Shown: piece by piece, positions 42,451 to 53,786 of the stretch
Layout: each line of letters starts with the position of its first letter
Numbering within the stretch: position 1 is the stretch's first letter
NCBI RefSeq assembly: GCF_027474525.2
Contig: NZ_CP114882.2
Span: 868,001 to 932,000, forward strand
Length of the DNA stretch: 64,000 bases
Source: Flavobacterium lacustre
GTDB taxonomy: Bacteria > Bacteroidota > Bacteroidia > Flavobacteriales > Flavobacteriaceae
Direction of reading: 5' to 3'
The notes under the pieces: model-generated
Seen by the model: only the letters and a program-made list of their open reading frames with translations
Told to the model about the DNA's origin: nothing
Databases searched by the model: none
Made by a program: the position numbers and the translations under genes

Positions 42451-45093
42451 ATGTCAGAAATGGATGCAGAGCGATTGCGATTAAAATTAAGAACCGATAA
42501 CAAAGGCTGGAAAAAATGGGGACCCTACTTAACGGAACGCCAATGGGGAACTGTTCGGGAAGATTATTCCCAAAGCGGTGATGCCTGGAATAATATCACA
42601 CACGATATGGCGCGTTCTAAAGCCTATCGATGGGGAGAAGAAGGCATCGGTGGAATTTCGGACAACAAACAGCATATTTGTTTTGCTTTCGCCTTTTGGA
42701 ATCATAAAGACCACATATTAAAAGAACGTTTCTTTGGCTTGACCGGAAATGAATCTAATCATGGAGAAGACGTTAAAGAAATTTATTTCTACCAGGATTC
42801 TACGCCGACGCACTCCTACCAAAAGATGCTTTATAAGTATCCACAAGGTATTTTTCCGTATGAAAAATTAGTCAAAGAGAGTAAAAAACGGACGCGACTT
42901 GAACCGGAATACGAATTATTAGATACGGGAATTTTTGATAAAGACGCTTATTTTGACATTTCTATCGAATATGCAAAAGCTGATGAACAGGATTTATTGA
43001 TTAAAGTTACTGTAGAAAACCGGTCAAAAGTAGCTGCTCCCATTACGGTTTTACCAACTATATGGTTTAGAAATACGTGGTGCTGGGGCTATGATAATTA
43101 CAAACACAAACCTATATTAACCGGTATTGGAAATTCTTTAATTGAAGTAAATCACCGTTTAGTAGGGCGTTATAAATTATATGCCGAAAACGCTGATGAA
43201 TTTTTATTCTGTGATAATGAAACTAATTTTGAAAGGCTGTATGATTCTCCAAATCTCACCAATTATACGAAAGACGGTATAAATGATTACATCATAAACA
43301 AACGCAAAGATGCTGTAAATCCAAATAAAATTGGAACTAAAGCAGCTGTAAAATATGATGATGTAATTCCTGCCAATGACAAAAAAGTGTATCGCATGCG
43401 CTTCTCAAATCAAACGCCAAGCGAACCTTTTAAAGATTTTGACATCCTTTTTGAAAAACGAATTATTGATGCAGATGAATTTTATGCTACACTACAAAAA
43501 GGAATCGAAGAAGAAAACTTAAAATCGGTGCAACGTCAAGCCTATGCAGGTATGCTTTGGACCAAACAGTGGTATTATTACAATGTATTTGAGTGGATAA
43601 AAGGGGATCCTTCTATGCCAAAACCGGATGGCAATCGGAAAAACGGACGTAATAGTACTTGGAAACACTTATACACTTCCAACATCCTTTCTATGCCGGA
43701 CAAATGGGAATATCCTTGGTTTGCGGCATGGGATTTAGCTTTTCATACGTTACCCTTAGCCCGACTAGATCCGGATTTTGCCAAAAGACAATTGTCGGTT
43801 ATTCTAAGAGAATATTACATGCATCCCAACGGGCAAATTCCCGCCTACGAGTGGTCCTTTTCTGATGTAAATCCGCCAGTGCATGCTTGGGCAACCTGGA
43901 AAGTCTATGAAATTGACAAGGAAATGAATGACGGAAAAGGAGATCTTGTTTTCTTAGAACGTATTTTTCATAAACTATTATTAAACTTCACTTGGTGGGT
44001 CAACCTGAAAGATGAAGGAGGTAATAATGTATTTGGTGGCGGATTCCTTGGTATGGATAATATTGGGGTATTCGATCGGTCAGCAGCTTTACCAACGGGC
44101 GGTCATCTGAAACAAGCAGACGGAACAGGCTGGATGGCGATGTACAGTTTAAATATGCTGCGTATTGCCTGTGAAATTGCTATAGAAAACCCGGTTTACC
44201 AAGACATGGCTTCCAAATTCTTTGAACACTTTTTACACATTGCAGGAGCCATGCAATCTATTGGCGGTGACAAATTAAATCTTTGGGACGAAGACGACCA
44301 GTTCTATTATGACATGCTTCATAAAGAAAATGGCGATGCCGAATTACTAAAAGTACGCTCCATGGTGGGATTGATTCCGCTGTTTGCCGTTGAAGTTTTA
44401 ACACCTGAATTATTAGAAAAATTACCTGATTTTAAACGTCGTGTCGAATGGGTTTTGAACAACAGACCTGATTTAGCCAGTTTAATTTCCAGTTGGTACA
44501 ATCCTGGCAAAGGAGAAACTCGTTTGCTTTCTATCCTTCGTGGGCATCGAATGAAAATGATTATGAAACGAATGTTTGATGAAACCGAGTTTTTATCCGA
44601 CTATGGTGTTCGTTCGTTATCTAAATACCATAAAGAGCATCCTTATAAGTTTACTTATGAAGGCGGAACAGTTCAAGTAGACTACACTCCTGCCGAAGCT
44701 ACCGGAGATATGTTTGGTGGAAATTCAAATTGGAGAGGTCCTATTTGGTTCCCAATGAACTATTTGATTTTAGACTCCTTAGAAAAATTCTCCAATTATT
44801 ATGGCAATGAATACGAAGTAGAATTTCCTACTAATTCAGGGGAAATGATGAATATTAAGCAAGCTGCCGAAGGAGTTTCTAAGCGTTTGTTATCACTCTT
44901 TATTCCTGATGCCAATAATAAAATTCCAATGTATGGAGAATATGAAAAATTTCAAAAAGATCCTATTTTCAATAAAAACCATATGTTTTTTGAGTACTTT
45001 GATGGCGATACCGGAAAAGGTTTAGGCGCCAACCACCAAACAGGATGGACAGGCCTTATCTCAGAAATTATCAGACAATTGTATGTAAAATAA
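42451..45093 (+). CDS. GH63-like glycosidase (MGH1-type glucosidase)
   Basis: An 880-residue cytoplasmic enzyme without signal peptide. The start MSEMDAERLRLKLRTDNKGW and TERQWGTVREDYSQSGDAW is characteristic of bacterial GH63 glucosidase/mannosylglycerate hydrolase relatives. An N-terminal beta-sandwich (about residues 20-330) is followed by an (alpha/alpha)6 barrel (about 360-860) with PWFAAWDLAFHTLPLAR, EYYMHPNGQIPAYEWSFSD and SNWRGPIWFPMNYLI. Catalytic acids of GH63 are usually an Asp and a Glu near these segments. The natural substrate, perhaps an alpha-glucoside or glucosyl-glycerate, is not known. It is monocistronic. Confidence 0.85.
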   Translation: MSEMDAERLRLKLRTDNKGWKKWGPYLTERQWGTVREDYSQSGDAWNNITHDMARSKAYRWGEEGIGGISDNKQHICFAFAFWNHKDHILKERFFGLTGNESNHGEDVKEIYFYQDSTPTHSYQKMLYKYPQGIFPYEKLVKESKKRTRLEPEYELLDTGIFDKDAYFDISIEYAKADEQDLLIKVTVENRSKVAAPITVLPTIWFRNTWCWGYDNYKHKPILTGIGNSLIEVNHRLVGRYKLYAENADEFLFCDNETNFERLYDSPNLTNYTKDGINDYIINKRKDAVNPNKIGTKAAVKYDDVIPANDKKVYRMRFSNQTPSEPFKDFDILFEKRIIDADEFYATLQKGIEEENLKSVQRQAYAGMLWTKQWYYYNVFEWIKGDPSMPKPDGNRKNGRNSTWKHLYTSNILSMPDKWEYPWFAAWDLAFHTLPLARLDPDFAKRQLSVILREYYMHPNGQIPAYEWSFSDVNPPVHAWATWKVYEIDKEMNDGKGDLVFLERIFHKLLLNFTWWVNLKDEGGNNVFGGGFLGMDNIGVFDRSAALPTGGHLKQADGTGWMAMYSLNMLRIACEIAIENPVYQDMASKFFEHFLHIAGAMQSIGGDKLNLWDEDDQFYYDMLHKENGDAELLKVRSMVGLIPLFAVEVLTPELLEKLPDFKRRVEWVLNNRPDLASLISSWYNPGKGETRLLSILRGHRMKMIMKRMFDETEFLSDYGVRSLSKYHKEHPYKFTYEGGTVQVDYTPAEATGDMFGGNSNWRGPIWFPMNYLILDSLEKFSNYYGNEYEVEFPTNSGEMMNIKQAAEGVSKRLLSLFIPDANNKIPMYGEYEKFQKDPIFNKNHMFFEYFDGDTGKGLGANHQTGWTGLISEIIRQLYVK

Positions 45094-45112
45094 ATTGGAT
45101 TTTAAAGTTCAT

Positions 45113-45147
45113 AAAAAAAACACCATCAGTGACGATGGTGTTTTTTT
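45113..45147. terminator. Bidirectional intrinsic terminator
   Basis: AAAAACACCATC pairs with GATGGTGTTTTT around a six-base loop, with A/T runs on both sides, between the convergent GH63-like gene and the adhesin gene. Confidence 0.9.
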
Positions 45148-45172
45148 ATGCTGTTTCTAAAGCTAGTTTTTA

Positions 45173-48100
45173 CTAGTAAACAATCTTTTTAGTACTGCTG
45201 CTTCCGTTTTGCAAGACCACTTTTACCACTAAGGCTTGTTGACCAGAAACTAGATTTGACACTACTAATTCATTCGAATTTACCGCTGTTTTGGTATAAA
45301 TTTGTCTTCCTAATAAATCATAAACTACCACTTTATCAATTGTTTCACCAGCATTTACTTTTACCTGTTTGTTTTTAACCGAAACTAAAACTGTATTTGG
45401 GGCAATAGTAAAATCTTGTATTGCTAATGTTTTATCAGTATATCGTATTACAAAACGCTCATTAAAAGTACCTACTTCAGTATCAAATGTGTAATTACCG
45501 GTTTTTAAATTAAAAGTAGTTCCTTTTAACTTGTCTTCAATAAATACAGCTTGATTGGCAAGTAATCCATCAACCTCATCGATAGCGATAGTAAAACTAC
45601 CTTTCATAGTTGATTTAAATCCTAATGCTACTTCATCGTTTTGATCAAAAGGAAGTGCACGGCCTTGAATGGTATAATTCTTGTTTTGATTAATACTGTA
45701 AAAATTAATAAAGCTGTTACCGTTAAAATTTGGTCCATCATAACGGGCATCAAGATCATTAGTAGCTCCAGTTACATACCCAATTAAAGTTTGTTTAAAA
45801 GCACCCTGATCATTAGTTAAATTCAACCAAAGACGGTGTTTCTCAACAACGGCAGTTTTTGATTTAGTAGTATTAGTATTAGTAGTTCTAAAAAACTGTG
45901 AGTTATTATTGCCATCAGACGCTGCACTTACTACACGCATATCATTATTAAACTGAATAGTAGTAGCAGCTTTCGTTTTAACGAAAAACGACTGCCCTGC
46001 TGCAATTTTACCAATTGGTTTTATCGCTTTCTGAGGATCTGTACAACTTTTACATTCTTTTGATGTACCGGTACTTCCTGTAAAATTATAATTTGCATAA
46101 TCATCTGAGGTATAAACCAATTGTGTTCCTTGCGCATTTTTAGCAATTTCGGTGTTGTGCGTCCACAAGTAGATATTACCATCTAATCCCGCATTTTGGA
46201 GTATAAATTCATCCGCATCAATAGCAGAAGGATACGGATTACCTACAAGATAATATTTATCAGGAGTATTCGCCGTTATAGAAGCTGGCCCATTATGTGG
46301 AACTCCCACAAAAGAAGCATCATACGTAGTTTCAGAAGTCACTTGCCCTCTAATAATATATCCTAATCCTTTAACCATTTCAGCTGAATCTAAAGGAGCC
46401 CTCCAACCTAAATCATAATAATATTTTAGACTTCCTGCGGTAGGAGAAAAATTAGCTATTGTTTGCCCGCTTACTGGTGATGACCAATAAACATAATCTG
46501 TAGGTCTAATTTTAGGTGTAGTTCTATTATAGGTTATATTTCCCGTATTCGCAACATCATTTGTTTGTACTAAACTAGCGGTATTCAAAAAAGTTAATGA
46601 TCCACCTGTCACTTTTACATCATTAGTCACTTTCAAAGTATAGTTTTCATGAATAACAACAGCACCTGATTTTACCTCACAGCTGCATCCATAAAGATTT
46701 TTATTATAAGCATAATTTCCCTCAAAAACAATATTCTGATCAAGGTGAAGTGCATCTGTAGGAATATTTGGAGACCATGAAGAACCGTTCCAAGTATTGG
46801 TCACTAATGGTAAAATAGCAACATTTGCTGAAGCAGCTGAAACACAACTACCATTAGAAACTGTAAAGGTGTATGTTCCCACTGCTAAGTCCGAAATAGT
46901 TATACTAATTCCCGAACCTCCTGTCACAATTGGAGTTGCATTGCCGTTTTGATATAAATTCCATGTACCTGACGATGGCAAATTATTCAAAACCACACTT
47001 CCTTTTGTTGGTGTAGCGCAAGTGGCATGTTTTGTAGTACCTATTGTTGGGGATATTAGCAAAGGAGTTACAGTTAAATTGACTGATTTAGTTTGTGAAC
47101 CACAATTATAACCATCTGTAACCGTTAAAGTATAATTACCCGAATTTGCAGTAGTAACATTTGAAATACTTGGATTTGCTAAAGTAGATGTAAATCCATT
47201 TGGACCTGTCCATGAATATGTAATTGGATCTTTACCGTTCGTAAGATTTGTAAATAAATTGAAAGTTTCTCCAGTACATAATGTAGAGTCATTTCCTGTG
47301 TTTCCTGCAGCAACAATAGAAAAAGGTAAAGCCGCCAATGTTCCGAATGAAATATCATCGAGAGCAAAATCATTACCACCTGCTGAGCTTTCTAAATTAA
47401 CGATTTTAATTGTAATAGGTCCATTTAAAGAACCTGAATTCCAGATTGGGTCACTATAAAACCGGGTCCAATTAGTATTAGCCAATACTTCTGTTGCATT
47501 AGAAGGACCAGTTCCTAAATTTGCGGTAGTACCTACTTGAACACCATTTACTTCAAATCGCAATCTAGCATAAGGACCTCCATTATTTAAACTCATTGCC
47601 CAAGCCGAAAAATAATAATCGGTATTGGGTTGTACATTTACGGTTTGTTGCCAAATTGTTATCGTGCTACCGTGACCGTTTACTAACATAAAATTTTTTG
47701 AGCCAGTAGAATTATTGGTGTGATCGATTCCCCAAAAGTTGGTGTGATAGTTTTGACCATTAGTGCCTACAGCATATCCATTATTTCCTGTATCATTGTA
47801 TAATTCCTGATTACCTGCAATATCTGGATTATAGTTATATCCACTTGTGAATCCAGTATTTCCAGCAGTAAAATTTCCATTTATCACTAGTTCTTGTCCT
47901 ACATTTAAAGCGAAAGGAGTACTAGTACAGCCCCCTAATGTTGCTGTAACACTATAATTACCTGCTAGATCAACAAGTATAGGGTTAACTGTTTGCCCTG
48001 TATTCCATAAATAGGTATCTCCACCACTTGCTGTTAATTGAATTTTTCCTGGAACGGCACAATAATTGGCTGTAATTGTGGCAATAGGCAATGGTTTTAC

Positions 48101-51100
48101 TGTTACTTCAACCACAGTTGAATTTGCAAGTGTACAACCTCCGCTTGTAACTGATGCTCTATAATATGTAGTAGTAGCTAAATTTGGTGTATTGTAAGTC
48201 GCTGACGTGCCTCCACTACCTGTGGTAACATCTGCCCAACCTGAAGTTCCATTTGCTGATTGTTGCCATTGGATTGTACCTGTATAACCTGCTAGTGCAA
48301 CTGAAGTTCCACTTCCTATACATACTGCTGATACATTAGCCGTCGCCGTACCTCCTAACGAAGCTGGACTTACTGTAACAGTTCTTGTTGCTGTAGCATT
48401 ACCGCATCCGCCTGTTCCGGCGACTGTATAGGTCATTGTTGCAGTTCCAGCAGAAACACCTGTTACAACTCCTGTTGCCGTATTTATGGTTGCAATTCCT
48501 GTGGCACCTGATGACCAAGTTCCCCCAGATATTGTTGAACTTAATGTAGTAGTTCCGTTTGAACACAAAGTTTGAGTACCACTTAAGGTCCCAGCGGTAG
48601 CAGCAGCAGTGACAGTAACAGTTCTTGTTGCTGTAGCATTACCGCATCCGCCTGTTCCGGCGACTGTATAGGTCATTGTTGCAGTTCCAGCAGAAACACC
48701 TGTTACAACTCCTGTTGTCGTATTTATGGTTGCAATTCCTGTGGCACCTGATGACCAAGTTCCCCCAGATATTGTTGAACTTAATGTAGTAGTTCCGTTT
48801 GAACACAAAGTTTGAGTACCACTTAAGGTCCCAGCGGTAGCAGCAGCAGTGACAGTAACAGTTCTTGTTGCTGTAGCATTACCGCATCCGCCTGTTCCGG
48901 CGACTGTATAGGTCATTGTTGCAGTTCCAGCAGAAACACCTGTTACAACTCCTGTTGTCGTATTTATGGTTGCAATTCCTGTGGCACCTGATGACCAAGT
49001 TCCCCCAGATATTGTTGAACTTAATGTAGTAGTTCCGTTTGAACACAAAGTTTGAGTACCACTTAAGGTCCCAGCGGTAGCAGCAGCAGTGACAGTAACA
49101 GTTCTTGTTGCTGTAGCATTACCGCATCCGCCTGTTCCGGCGACTGTATAGGTCATTGTTGCAGTTCCAGCAGAAACACCTGTTACAACTCCTGTTGTCG
49201 TATTTATGGTTGCAATTCCTGTGGCACCTGATGACCAAGTTCCCCCAGATATTGTTGAACTTAATGTAGTAGTTCCGTTTGAACACAAAGTTTGAGTACC
49301 ACTTAAGGTCCCAGCGGTAGCAGCAGCAGTGACAGTAACAGTTCTTGTTGCTGTAGCATTACCGCATCCGCCTGTTCCGGCGACTGTATAGGTCATTGTT
49401 GCAGTTCCAGCAGAAACACCTGTTACAACTCCTGTTGTCGTATTTATGGTTGCAATTCCTGTGGCACCTGATGACCAAGTTCCCCCAGATATTGTTGAAC
49501 TTAATGTAGTAGTTCCGTTTGAACACAAAGTTTGAGTACCACTTAAGGTCCCAGCGGTAGCAGCAGCAGTGACAGTAACAGTTCTTGTTGCTGTAGCATT
49601 ACCGCATCCGCCTGTTCCGGCGACTGTATAGGTCATTGTTGCAGTTCCAGCAGAAACACCTGTTACAACTCCTGTTGCCGTATTTATGGTTGCAATTCCT
49701 GTGGCACCTGATGACCAAGTTCCCCCAGATATTGTTGAACTTAATGTAGTAGTTCCGTTTGAACACAAAGTTTGAGTACCACTTAAGGTCCCAGCGGTAG
49801 CAGCAGCAGTGACAGTAACAGTTCTTGTTGCTGTAGCATTACCGCATCCGCCTGTTCCGGCGACTGTATAGGTCATTGTTGCAGTTCCAGCAGAAACACC
49901 TGTTACAACTCCTGTTGCCGTATTTATGGTTGCAATTCCTGTGGCACCTGATGACCAAGTTCCCCCAGATATTGTTGAACTTAATGTAGTAGTTCCGTTT
50001 GAACACAAAGTTTGAGTACCACTTAAGGTCCCAGCGGTAGCAGCATCAGTGACAGTAACAGTTCTTGTTGCTGTAGCATTACCGCATCCGCCTGTTCCGG
50101 CGACTGTATAGGTCATTGTTGCAGTTCCAGCAGAAACACCTGTTACAACTCCTGTTGTCGTATTTATGGTTGCAATTCCTGTGGCACCTGATGACCAAGT
50201 TCCCCCAGATATTGTTGAACTTAATGTAGTAGTTCCGTTTGAACACAAAGTTTGAGTACCACTTAAGGTCCCAGCGGTAGCAGCAGCAGTGACAGTAACA
50301 GTTCTTGTTGCTGTAGCATTACCGCATCCGCCTGTTCCGGCGACTGTATAGGTCATTGTTGCAGTTCCAGCAGAAACACCTGTTACAACTCCTGTTGTCG
50401 TATTTATGGTTGCAATTCCTGTGGCACCTGATGACCAAGTTCCCCCAGATATTGTTGAACTTAATGTAGTAGTTCCGTTTGAACACAAAGTTTGAGTACC
50501 ACTTAAGGTCCCAGCGGTAGCAGCAGCAGTGACAGTAATTGTTCCTGTAGCATTAACAGTTCCACATCCTCCTGTTAATGGTATGCTGTAATCAAAAGTT
50601 CCTGATGCTGTCGGAGTTCCACTAATGGTGATAGTATTGGAAGCCCAAGCTGCAGTTACACCTGCTGGTAAACCAGTAGCGGTTCCAATTCCTGTTGCTC
50701 CTGTTGTCGTTATAGTAAAATCCGTCAAAGCAGTATTAATACATAAACTAGGTGTGCTGGATGCTGTTCCTGCTGTATTTGCAGAGCAAGCAGGTCTCAA
50801 TGCAATTAATAGCGCTCCGTTAGGATCATTTTCATTACTAGATAATTCACCTAATCCTGTTCCTGTGCTTCCGGCAGGAGTTCTTGTGCCCCAGGCGACA
50901 CCTACTCCCATATCAGCATCAGCATTAAAAGGAACATCAAATAATTCTTCCAGTGTTGCTGGTGAAGTTGCCGCCCAAGAACTTATACTTCGATTATCTC
51001 CTATCATTCCAAACATAATAACAGCCGCATTATTCGTTACTGTAGTAATTGCTGTTGCGCTAAAATCATCCGTATTAATATTATTAATCGTTCCTGGCGC

Positions 51101-51598
51101 AACATCAAAGGGCCCGCCAGAAACTCCCCCCGTAACGGCTACTCCAGAAAAAGCAACAATACCCCCTACCATATCATCGGCGTCATTATCTCCTGTGAAA
51201 GTAAAATCAGTAGCAGCAACATCAGTAGCAGTTGCCACTTTATAAAGTATAGTTCCCCACCAACTATCGTTGCCAACGTTGCCAAATTCTTCACCAGCAA
51301 CTAATGTCCAACCTGTTAAAGTTGCATTAGCGAGTGTACTATTGTCATTATCGCTTTGCACAATATTAGCAAACATAATATCACCTTCAACAAGACCTGC
51401 TGGCTTATCAATTGTCAAAGAAGAGTTAGTAGAAGTATTGGTTGCATATCCTCTTTGGGCTATTTGTGCTGTTACGACTGTATTAGATGCAAACAAAAAA
51501 ACAATCAAAACCATCGCAACTCGCAATTGGGCTGATGCAAGCACTGTAAAATTTAAAAAACGATTCATTTTTTCTGAATTCAAGTAGGATTTCATCAT
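45173..51598 (-). CDS. Giant T9SS-exported adhesin with nine Big_2-like repeats
   Basis: A 2141-residue secreted surface protein. After a signal region (hydrophobic core at about residues 27-44, cleaved near VVTAQIAQ) comes a jelly-roll-like domain (about 45-270), putative Ig modules, nine nearly identical 80-residue repeats (about residues 355-1075) each with [14 protein letters not shown] and [15 protein letters not shown], the pattern of Big_2 (bacterial Ig-like group 2) domains, then more Ig/PKD-like modules, a CBM-like domain ([18 protein letters not shown], about 1230-1420) and a C-terminal type A T9SS sorting domain ([14 protein letters not shown] ... STKKIVY). It is likely attached to the cell surface for adhesion or gliding. 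A TACTTTTG box at 51812-51819 (minus) could drive it, giving a leader of about 210 nt. Confidence 0.9.
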   Translation of the reverse strand: MMKSYLNSEKMNRFLNFTVLASAQLRVAMVLIVFLFASNTVVTAQIAQRGYATNTSTNSSLTIDKPAGLVEGDIMFANIVQSDNDNSTLANATLTGWTLVAGEEFGNVGNDSWWGTILYKVATATDVAATDFTFTGDNDADDMVGGIVAFSGVAVTGGVSGGPFDVAPGTINNINTDDFSATAITTVTNNAAVIMFGMIGDNRSISSWAATSPATLEELFDVPFNADADMGVGVAWGTRTPAGSTGTGLGELSSNENDPNGALLIALRPACSANTAGTASSTPSLCINTALTDFTITTTGATGIGTATGLPAGVTAAWASNTITISGTPTASGTFDYSIPLTGGCGTVNATGTITVTAAATAGTLSGTQTLCSNGTTTLSSTISGGTWSSGATGIATINTTTGVVTGVSAGTATMTYTVAGTGGCGNATATRTVTVTAAATAGTLSGTQTLCSNGTTTLSSTISGGTWSSGATGIATINTTTGVVTGVSAGTATMTYTVAGTGGCGNATATRTVTVTDAATAGTLSGTQTLCSNGTTTLSSTISGGTWSSGATGIATINTATGVVTGVSAGTATMTYTVAGTGGCGNATATRTVTVTAAATAGTLSGTQTLCSNGTTTLSSTISGGTWSSGATGIATINTATGVVTGVSAGTATMTYTVAGTGGCGNATATRTVTVTAAATAGTLSGTQTLCSNGTTTLSSTISGGTWSSGATGIATINTTTGVVTGVSAGTATMTYTVAGTGGCGNATATRTVTVTAAATAGTLSGTQTLCSNGTTTLSSTISGGTWSSGATGIATINTTTGVVTGVSAGTATMTYTVAGTGGCGNATATRTVTVTAAATAGTLSGTQTLCSNGTTTLSSTISGGTWSSGATGIATINTTTGVVTGVSAGTATMTYTVAGTGGCGNATATRTVTVTAAATAGTLSGTQTLCSNGTTTLSSTISGGTWSSGATGIATINTTTGVVTGVSAGTATMTYTVAGTGGCGNATATRTVTVTAAATAGTLSGTQTLCSNGTTTLSSTISGGTWSSGATGIATINTATGVVTGVSAGTATMTYTVAGTGGCGNATATRTVTVSPASLGGTATANVSAVCIGSGTSVALAGYTGTIQWQQSANGTSGWADVTTGSGGTSATYNTPNLATTTYYRASVTSGGCTLANSTVVEVTVKPLPIATITANYCAVPGKIQLTASGGDTYLWNTGQTVNPILVDLAGNYSVTATLGGCTSTPFALNVGQELVINGNFTAGNTGFTSGYNYNPDIAGNQELYNDTGNNGYAVGTNGQNYHTNFWGIDHTNNSTGSKNFMLVNGHGSTITIWQQTVNVQPNTDYYFSAWAMSLNNGGPYARLRFEVNGVQVGTTANLGTGPSNATEVLANTNWTRFYSDPIWNSGSLNGPITIKIVNLESSAGGNDFALDDISFGTLAALPFSIVAAGNTGNDSTLCTGETFNLFTNLTNGKDPITYSWTGPNGFTSTLANPSISNVTTANSGNYTLTVTDGYNCGSQTKSVNLTVTPLLISPTIGTTKHATCATPTKGSVVLNNLPSSGTWNLYQNGNATPIVTGGSGISITISDLAVGTYTFTVSNGSCVSAASANVAILPLVTNTWNGSSWSPNIPTDALHLDQNIVFEGNYAYNKNLYGCSCEVKSGAVVIHENYTLKVTNDVKVTGGSLTFLNTASLVQTNDVANTGNITYNRTTPKIRPTDYVYWSSPVSGQTIANFSPTAGSLKYYYDLGWRAPLDSAEMVKGLGYIIRGQVTSETTYDASFVGVPHNGPASITANTPDKYYLVGNPYPSAIDADEFILQNAGLDGNIYLWTHNTEIAKNAQGTQLVYTSDDYANYNFTGSTGTSKECKSCTDPQKAIKPIGKIAAGQSFFVKTKAATTIQFNNDMRVVSAASDGNNNSQFFRTTNTNTTKSKTAVVEKHRLWLNLTNDQGAFKQTLIGYVTGATNDLDARYDGPNFNGNSFINFYSINQNKNYTIQGRALPFDQNDEVALGFKSTMKGSFTIAIDEVDGLLANQAVFIEDKLKGTTFNLKTGNYTFDTEVGTFNERFVIRYTDKTLAIQDFTIAPNTVLVSVKNKQVKVNAGETIDKVVVYDLLGRQIYTKTAVNSNELVVSNLVSGQQALVVKVVLQNGSSSTKKIVY
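48375..50538. repeat. Nine tandem 240-bp repeats inside the adhesin gene
   Basis: The 240-bp unit is repeated nine times in register with the codons. Differences between copies are very few: one C/T position (gcc or gtc in the plus strand) that changes Ala and Thr in INT(A/T)TG, and one base in the 50041 line that makes Asp instead of Ala. Copies at 48480, 49680 and 49920 share the Ala form. Such near-identity indicates recent expansion or gene conversion. Confidence 0.95.
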
Positions 51599-52048
51599 AA
51601 AAATTTAATTTTTCCATTTTAAAGATTGGAGACGGGGGTAATCTCTCTTCAAAATCGATATTTTTTGTAGCTCAAGTGATTTTTTAACTTGATTGCTATA
51701 CTGTTTTTAACCTGTAAAAGCTATACGTAGGGGGTGTATTATAGCCGGATAATTCTGATTCTTACAATGGTTAATAACTTGTTGATAAATAAATTGCCTT
51801 AACAACAATGCCAAAAGTAATACTTTTTTTTAAACCAAAAACACAATGATACATTTTTTCGATATACGGACACTTTTTATCGATATTAGACACTTCTACC
51901 GACATATTATTGATCCAAATCAGGTATATTAAGGCTTTTAACCCCTGGTTTTACAACAAAAAAACTAAAAATCACAACATACTGACATGCAAAACGCTCA
52001 GTATAGAAATTTATTTTGAAAATTGCCCGCGCTATACTACCTTGCCTT
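51599..52048. other. 450-bp intergenic region between adhesin and recX
   Basis: Divergent spacer. Toward the adhesin it holds the candidate TACTTTTG box (51812-51819, minus) and a 210-nt leader with a GGAGACGGGGGTAATCTCTC stretch (51627-51646). Upstream of the box are two 21-bp-phased direct repeats (51860-51895). An open frame at 51910-52128 is a shadow overlapping recX. Confidence 0.5.
51860..51895. promoter_or_regulatory. 21-bp-phased direct repeat (LytTR-type site candidate)
   Basis: CGATATACGGACACTT at 51860 and CGATATTAGACACTT at 51881 repeat at 21 bp, two helical turns, 40-60 bp upstream of the -7 box of the adhesin. This spacing is typical of LytTR-type response-regulator sites. A partial third match (CCGACATA) follows at 51899. 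Confidence 0.45.
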
Positions 52049-52525
52049 ATGATTTTAGAAGAAATAAAAAAAAAACTGGAATACTATTGCGCCTATCAAG
52101 AACGGTGTCACGACGAAGTAGTCGCTAAACTGCGAACGCTAAAAATGACAGCAAACGAAATCGATGAAATAGTCGTACATCTCATCAACCATAATTTTTT
52201 GAACGAGACCCGTTTTGCTTGTAGTTTCGCCAGAGGAAAGCACCGCATCAAATTTTGGGGAAAAATCCGAATTGTAAACGAATTGAAATTTCGGCACATC
52301 TCTACTTTCAATATCAACGCAGCGCTCAAAGAAATTACTCCCGATGAATACGCCGCAACGTTCGATACGCTATCACAAAGACATTGGGATGCTATCCAAG
52401 AAAAAAATAGTCAGAAAAAAAGAAAGAAGTTTTGTGATTACTTACTGCGAAAAGGCTTTGAAAGCAACCTCATTTACGACAAAATGAAAGAATTAGAACA
52501 GGATAATACAGAAGAAACCGACTAA
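52049..52525 (+). CDS. recX: RecX-family regulator of RecA
   Basis: A 158-residue helical protein that in other bacteria binds and inhibits RecA. EEIKKKLEYYCAYQERCHDE and IVVHLINHNFLNETRFACSF then GKHRIKFWGKIRIVNELKFR match the three-helix RecX repeats. The frame opens at a TTG (52016), but ATG 52049 gives MILEEIKKKLEYY, the usual beginning. recA is not in the window. The gene ends seven bases before the stop of the convergent ketoacyl-synthase gene with no terminator between. Confidence 0.85.
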   Translation: MILEEIKKKLEYYCAYQERCHDEVVAKLRTLKMTANEIDEIVVHLINHNFLNETRFACSFARGKHRIKFWGKIRIVNELKFRHISTFNINAALKEITPDEYAATFDTLSQRHWDAIQEKNSQKKRKKFCDYLLRKGFESNLIYDKMKELEQDNTEETD

Positions 52526-52531
52526 TGGTTG

Positions 52532-53686
52532 CTACAAACTCAAAAGTATGCTAACCGCGTTTCCGCCAAAACCTACCGCATTAATCAGTACTTTTTTTAT
52601 GGGTTTAGTCTGGGTTTGTGCTTTCGCAAAAGGAACGCCGATAAACCTATTGTGTTGCATCATCAAAATGGCCAATTCCATGCTCAAAATGCCTGATGCG
52701 CCAAAAGTGTGACCAATTTTCCATTTATTAGTAGTCAGTAATGGCAGACTTTCGCCAAAGATTTTCTCAATCGCCCGATATTCCGTCAGATCTCCTTTTA
52801 TCGTTCCGGGAGCATGCATAACAATCACATCAACTGCTGCAATATCGGTGTTCTGCAACGCCATTTTCATCGATTTCTGAAAACAAACTGCTTCTGCCGA
52901 AATAGAAATATTATGTTCCAAAAGCTCCGTTGCATACCCAACTCCTTCGATATAAGCTAAAGCATTTTCGTTCACACCAACTTCGAGACAACAAACTCCG
53001 GCACCTTCACCAAGAATCATTGTGTTTTGTTTTTTATCTAAATCAAAAGCGCGATTAGGCCATTCTTCAGTACTATTCGAATAAATTTTCAAGGCACGCA
53101 TTTGGGCAATTGTAAAATCAGTCAACGGTGCTTCACTTCCACCTACTAAAAACTTATCGGCCATTCCCGCCCGAAGCCAGGCGACCCCATTGAGAACTGC
53201 GTGTAAAGCAGTAGAGCACGTAATAGAATGTGAAATTTCAGGACCGGAACTTTGTAAATCATGCGCCACCCAAGAAGAAATATTCCCCAAAGTGGTCGTT
53301 GGAGATGCCAAAGTTTGTGCTTTCCCATTGACTAAATAATCTTGATGGTGTTTTTCGAATAAATCTGTAGCGCCCCGAGAAGAACCAATGTTGATTCCAA
53401 AAACGTCTTTTGACGTCCAACCTGCATTTTGTATCGCCGTTCGGGAAGCGGCCATCGCATACAAAACCGATTTATCCAGTGATTTATATTTAATATCCGA
53501 ATGTTGCAACGCACTAACTACTTCTTCCGAAACAGAATCAAGCTTAGCTACAGCTGTTTCTTTATGGTCTAAAAAATGGGTAGTAAAACAATGTTTTTCA
53601 TTGCAATAATTTTCCCAGATTGTTTGTGAAGTAGCACCTAAAGGCGAAACAGAAGCTATGGCAGTTATGGAAATTATTTTAGACAA
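52532..53686 (-). CDS. Beta-ketoacyl-ACP synthase of the biotin operon
   Basis: A 384-residue KAS II-type condensing enzyme, a little shorter than FabF (about 412). The catalytic triad is present: Cys157 in SITCSTALHAVL, His291 in VMHAPGTIKGD and His326 in WKIGHTFGASG. It is the last gene after bioF, DUF2007, bioD and bioA on one strand (100 bp after bioA), and it is not near other fab genes. This context suggests a role in making the pimeloyl chain for biotin, but ordinary or specialised fatty acid synthesis cannot be excluded. The usual pimeloyl-ACP genes bioC and bioH are absent from the window. Confidence 0.88.
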   Translation of the reverse strand: MSKIISITAIASVSPLGATSQTIWENYCNEKHCFTTHFLDHKETAVAKLDSVSEEVVSALQHSDIKYKSLDKSVLYAMAASRTAIQNAGWTSKDVFGINIGSSRGATDLFEKHHQDYLVNGKAQTLASPTTTLGNISSWVAHDLQSSGPEISHSITCSTALHAVLNGVAWLRAGMADKFLVGGSEAPLTDFTIAQMRALKIYSNSTEEWPNRAFDLDKKQNTMILGEGAGVCCLEVGVNENALAYIEGVGYATELLEHNISISAEAVCFQKSMKMALQNTDIAAVDVIVMHAPGTIKGDLTEYRAIEKIFGESLPLLTTNKWKIGHTFGASGILSMELAILMMQHNRFIGVPFAKAQTQTKPIKKVLINAVGFGGNAVSILLSL

Positions 53687-53786
53687 AATGAATGTTTTTT
53701 AATCGCAAAGGTCGCAAAAGTTTCCCGCAAAGTTCATAAGGGTTTCCAAAAATTATACTCGAAAATCAGGACATATTGTTATAAAT

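Noticed and set aside
48375..50538. CRISPR-like array
   Set aside because: The units are 240 bp, contiguous and in the reading frame of a large protein; there are no spacers and no cas genes.
50625..51245. A 206-codon open frame on the plus strand opposite the adhesin gene
   Set aside because: It is antisense to well-supported coding sequence, is low in complexity, and reflects the T/G/A-rich codon pattern of the adhesin; no start signal or family match.
51910..52128. 72-codon frame overlapping recX in another frame
   Set aside because: It is basic and low in complexity; recX in the other frame is clearly recognisable.
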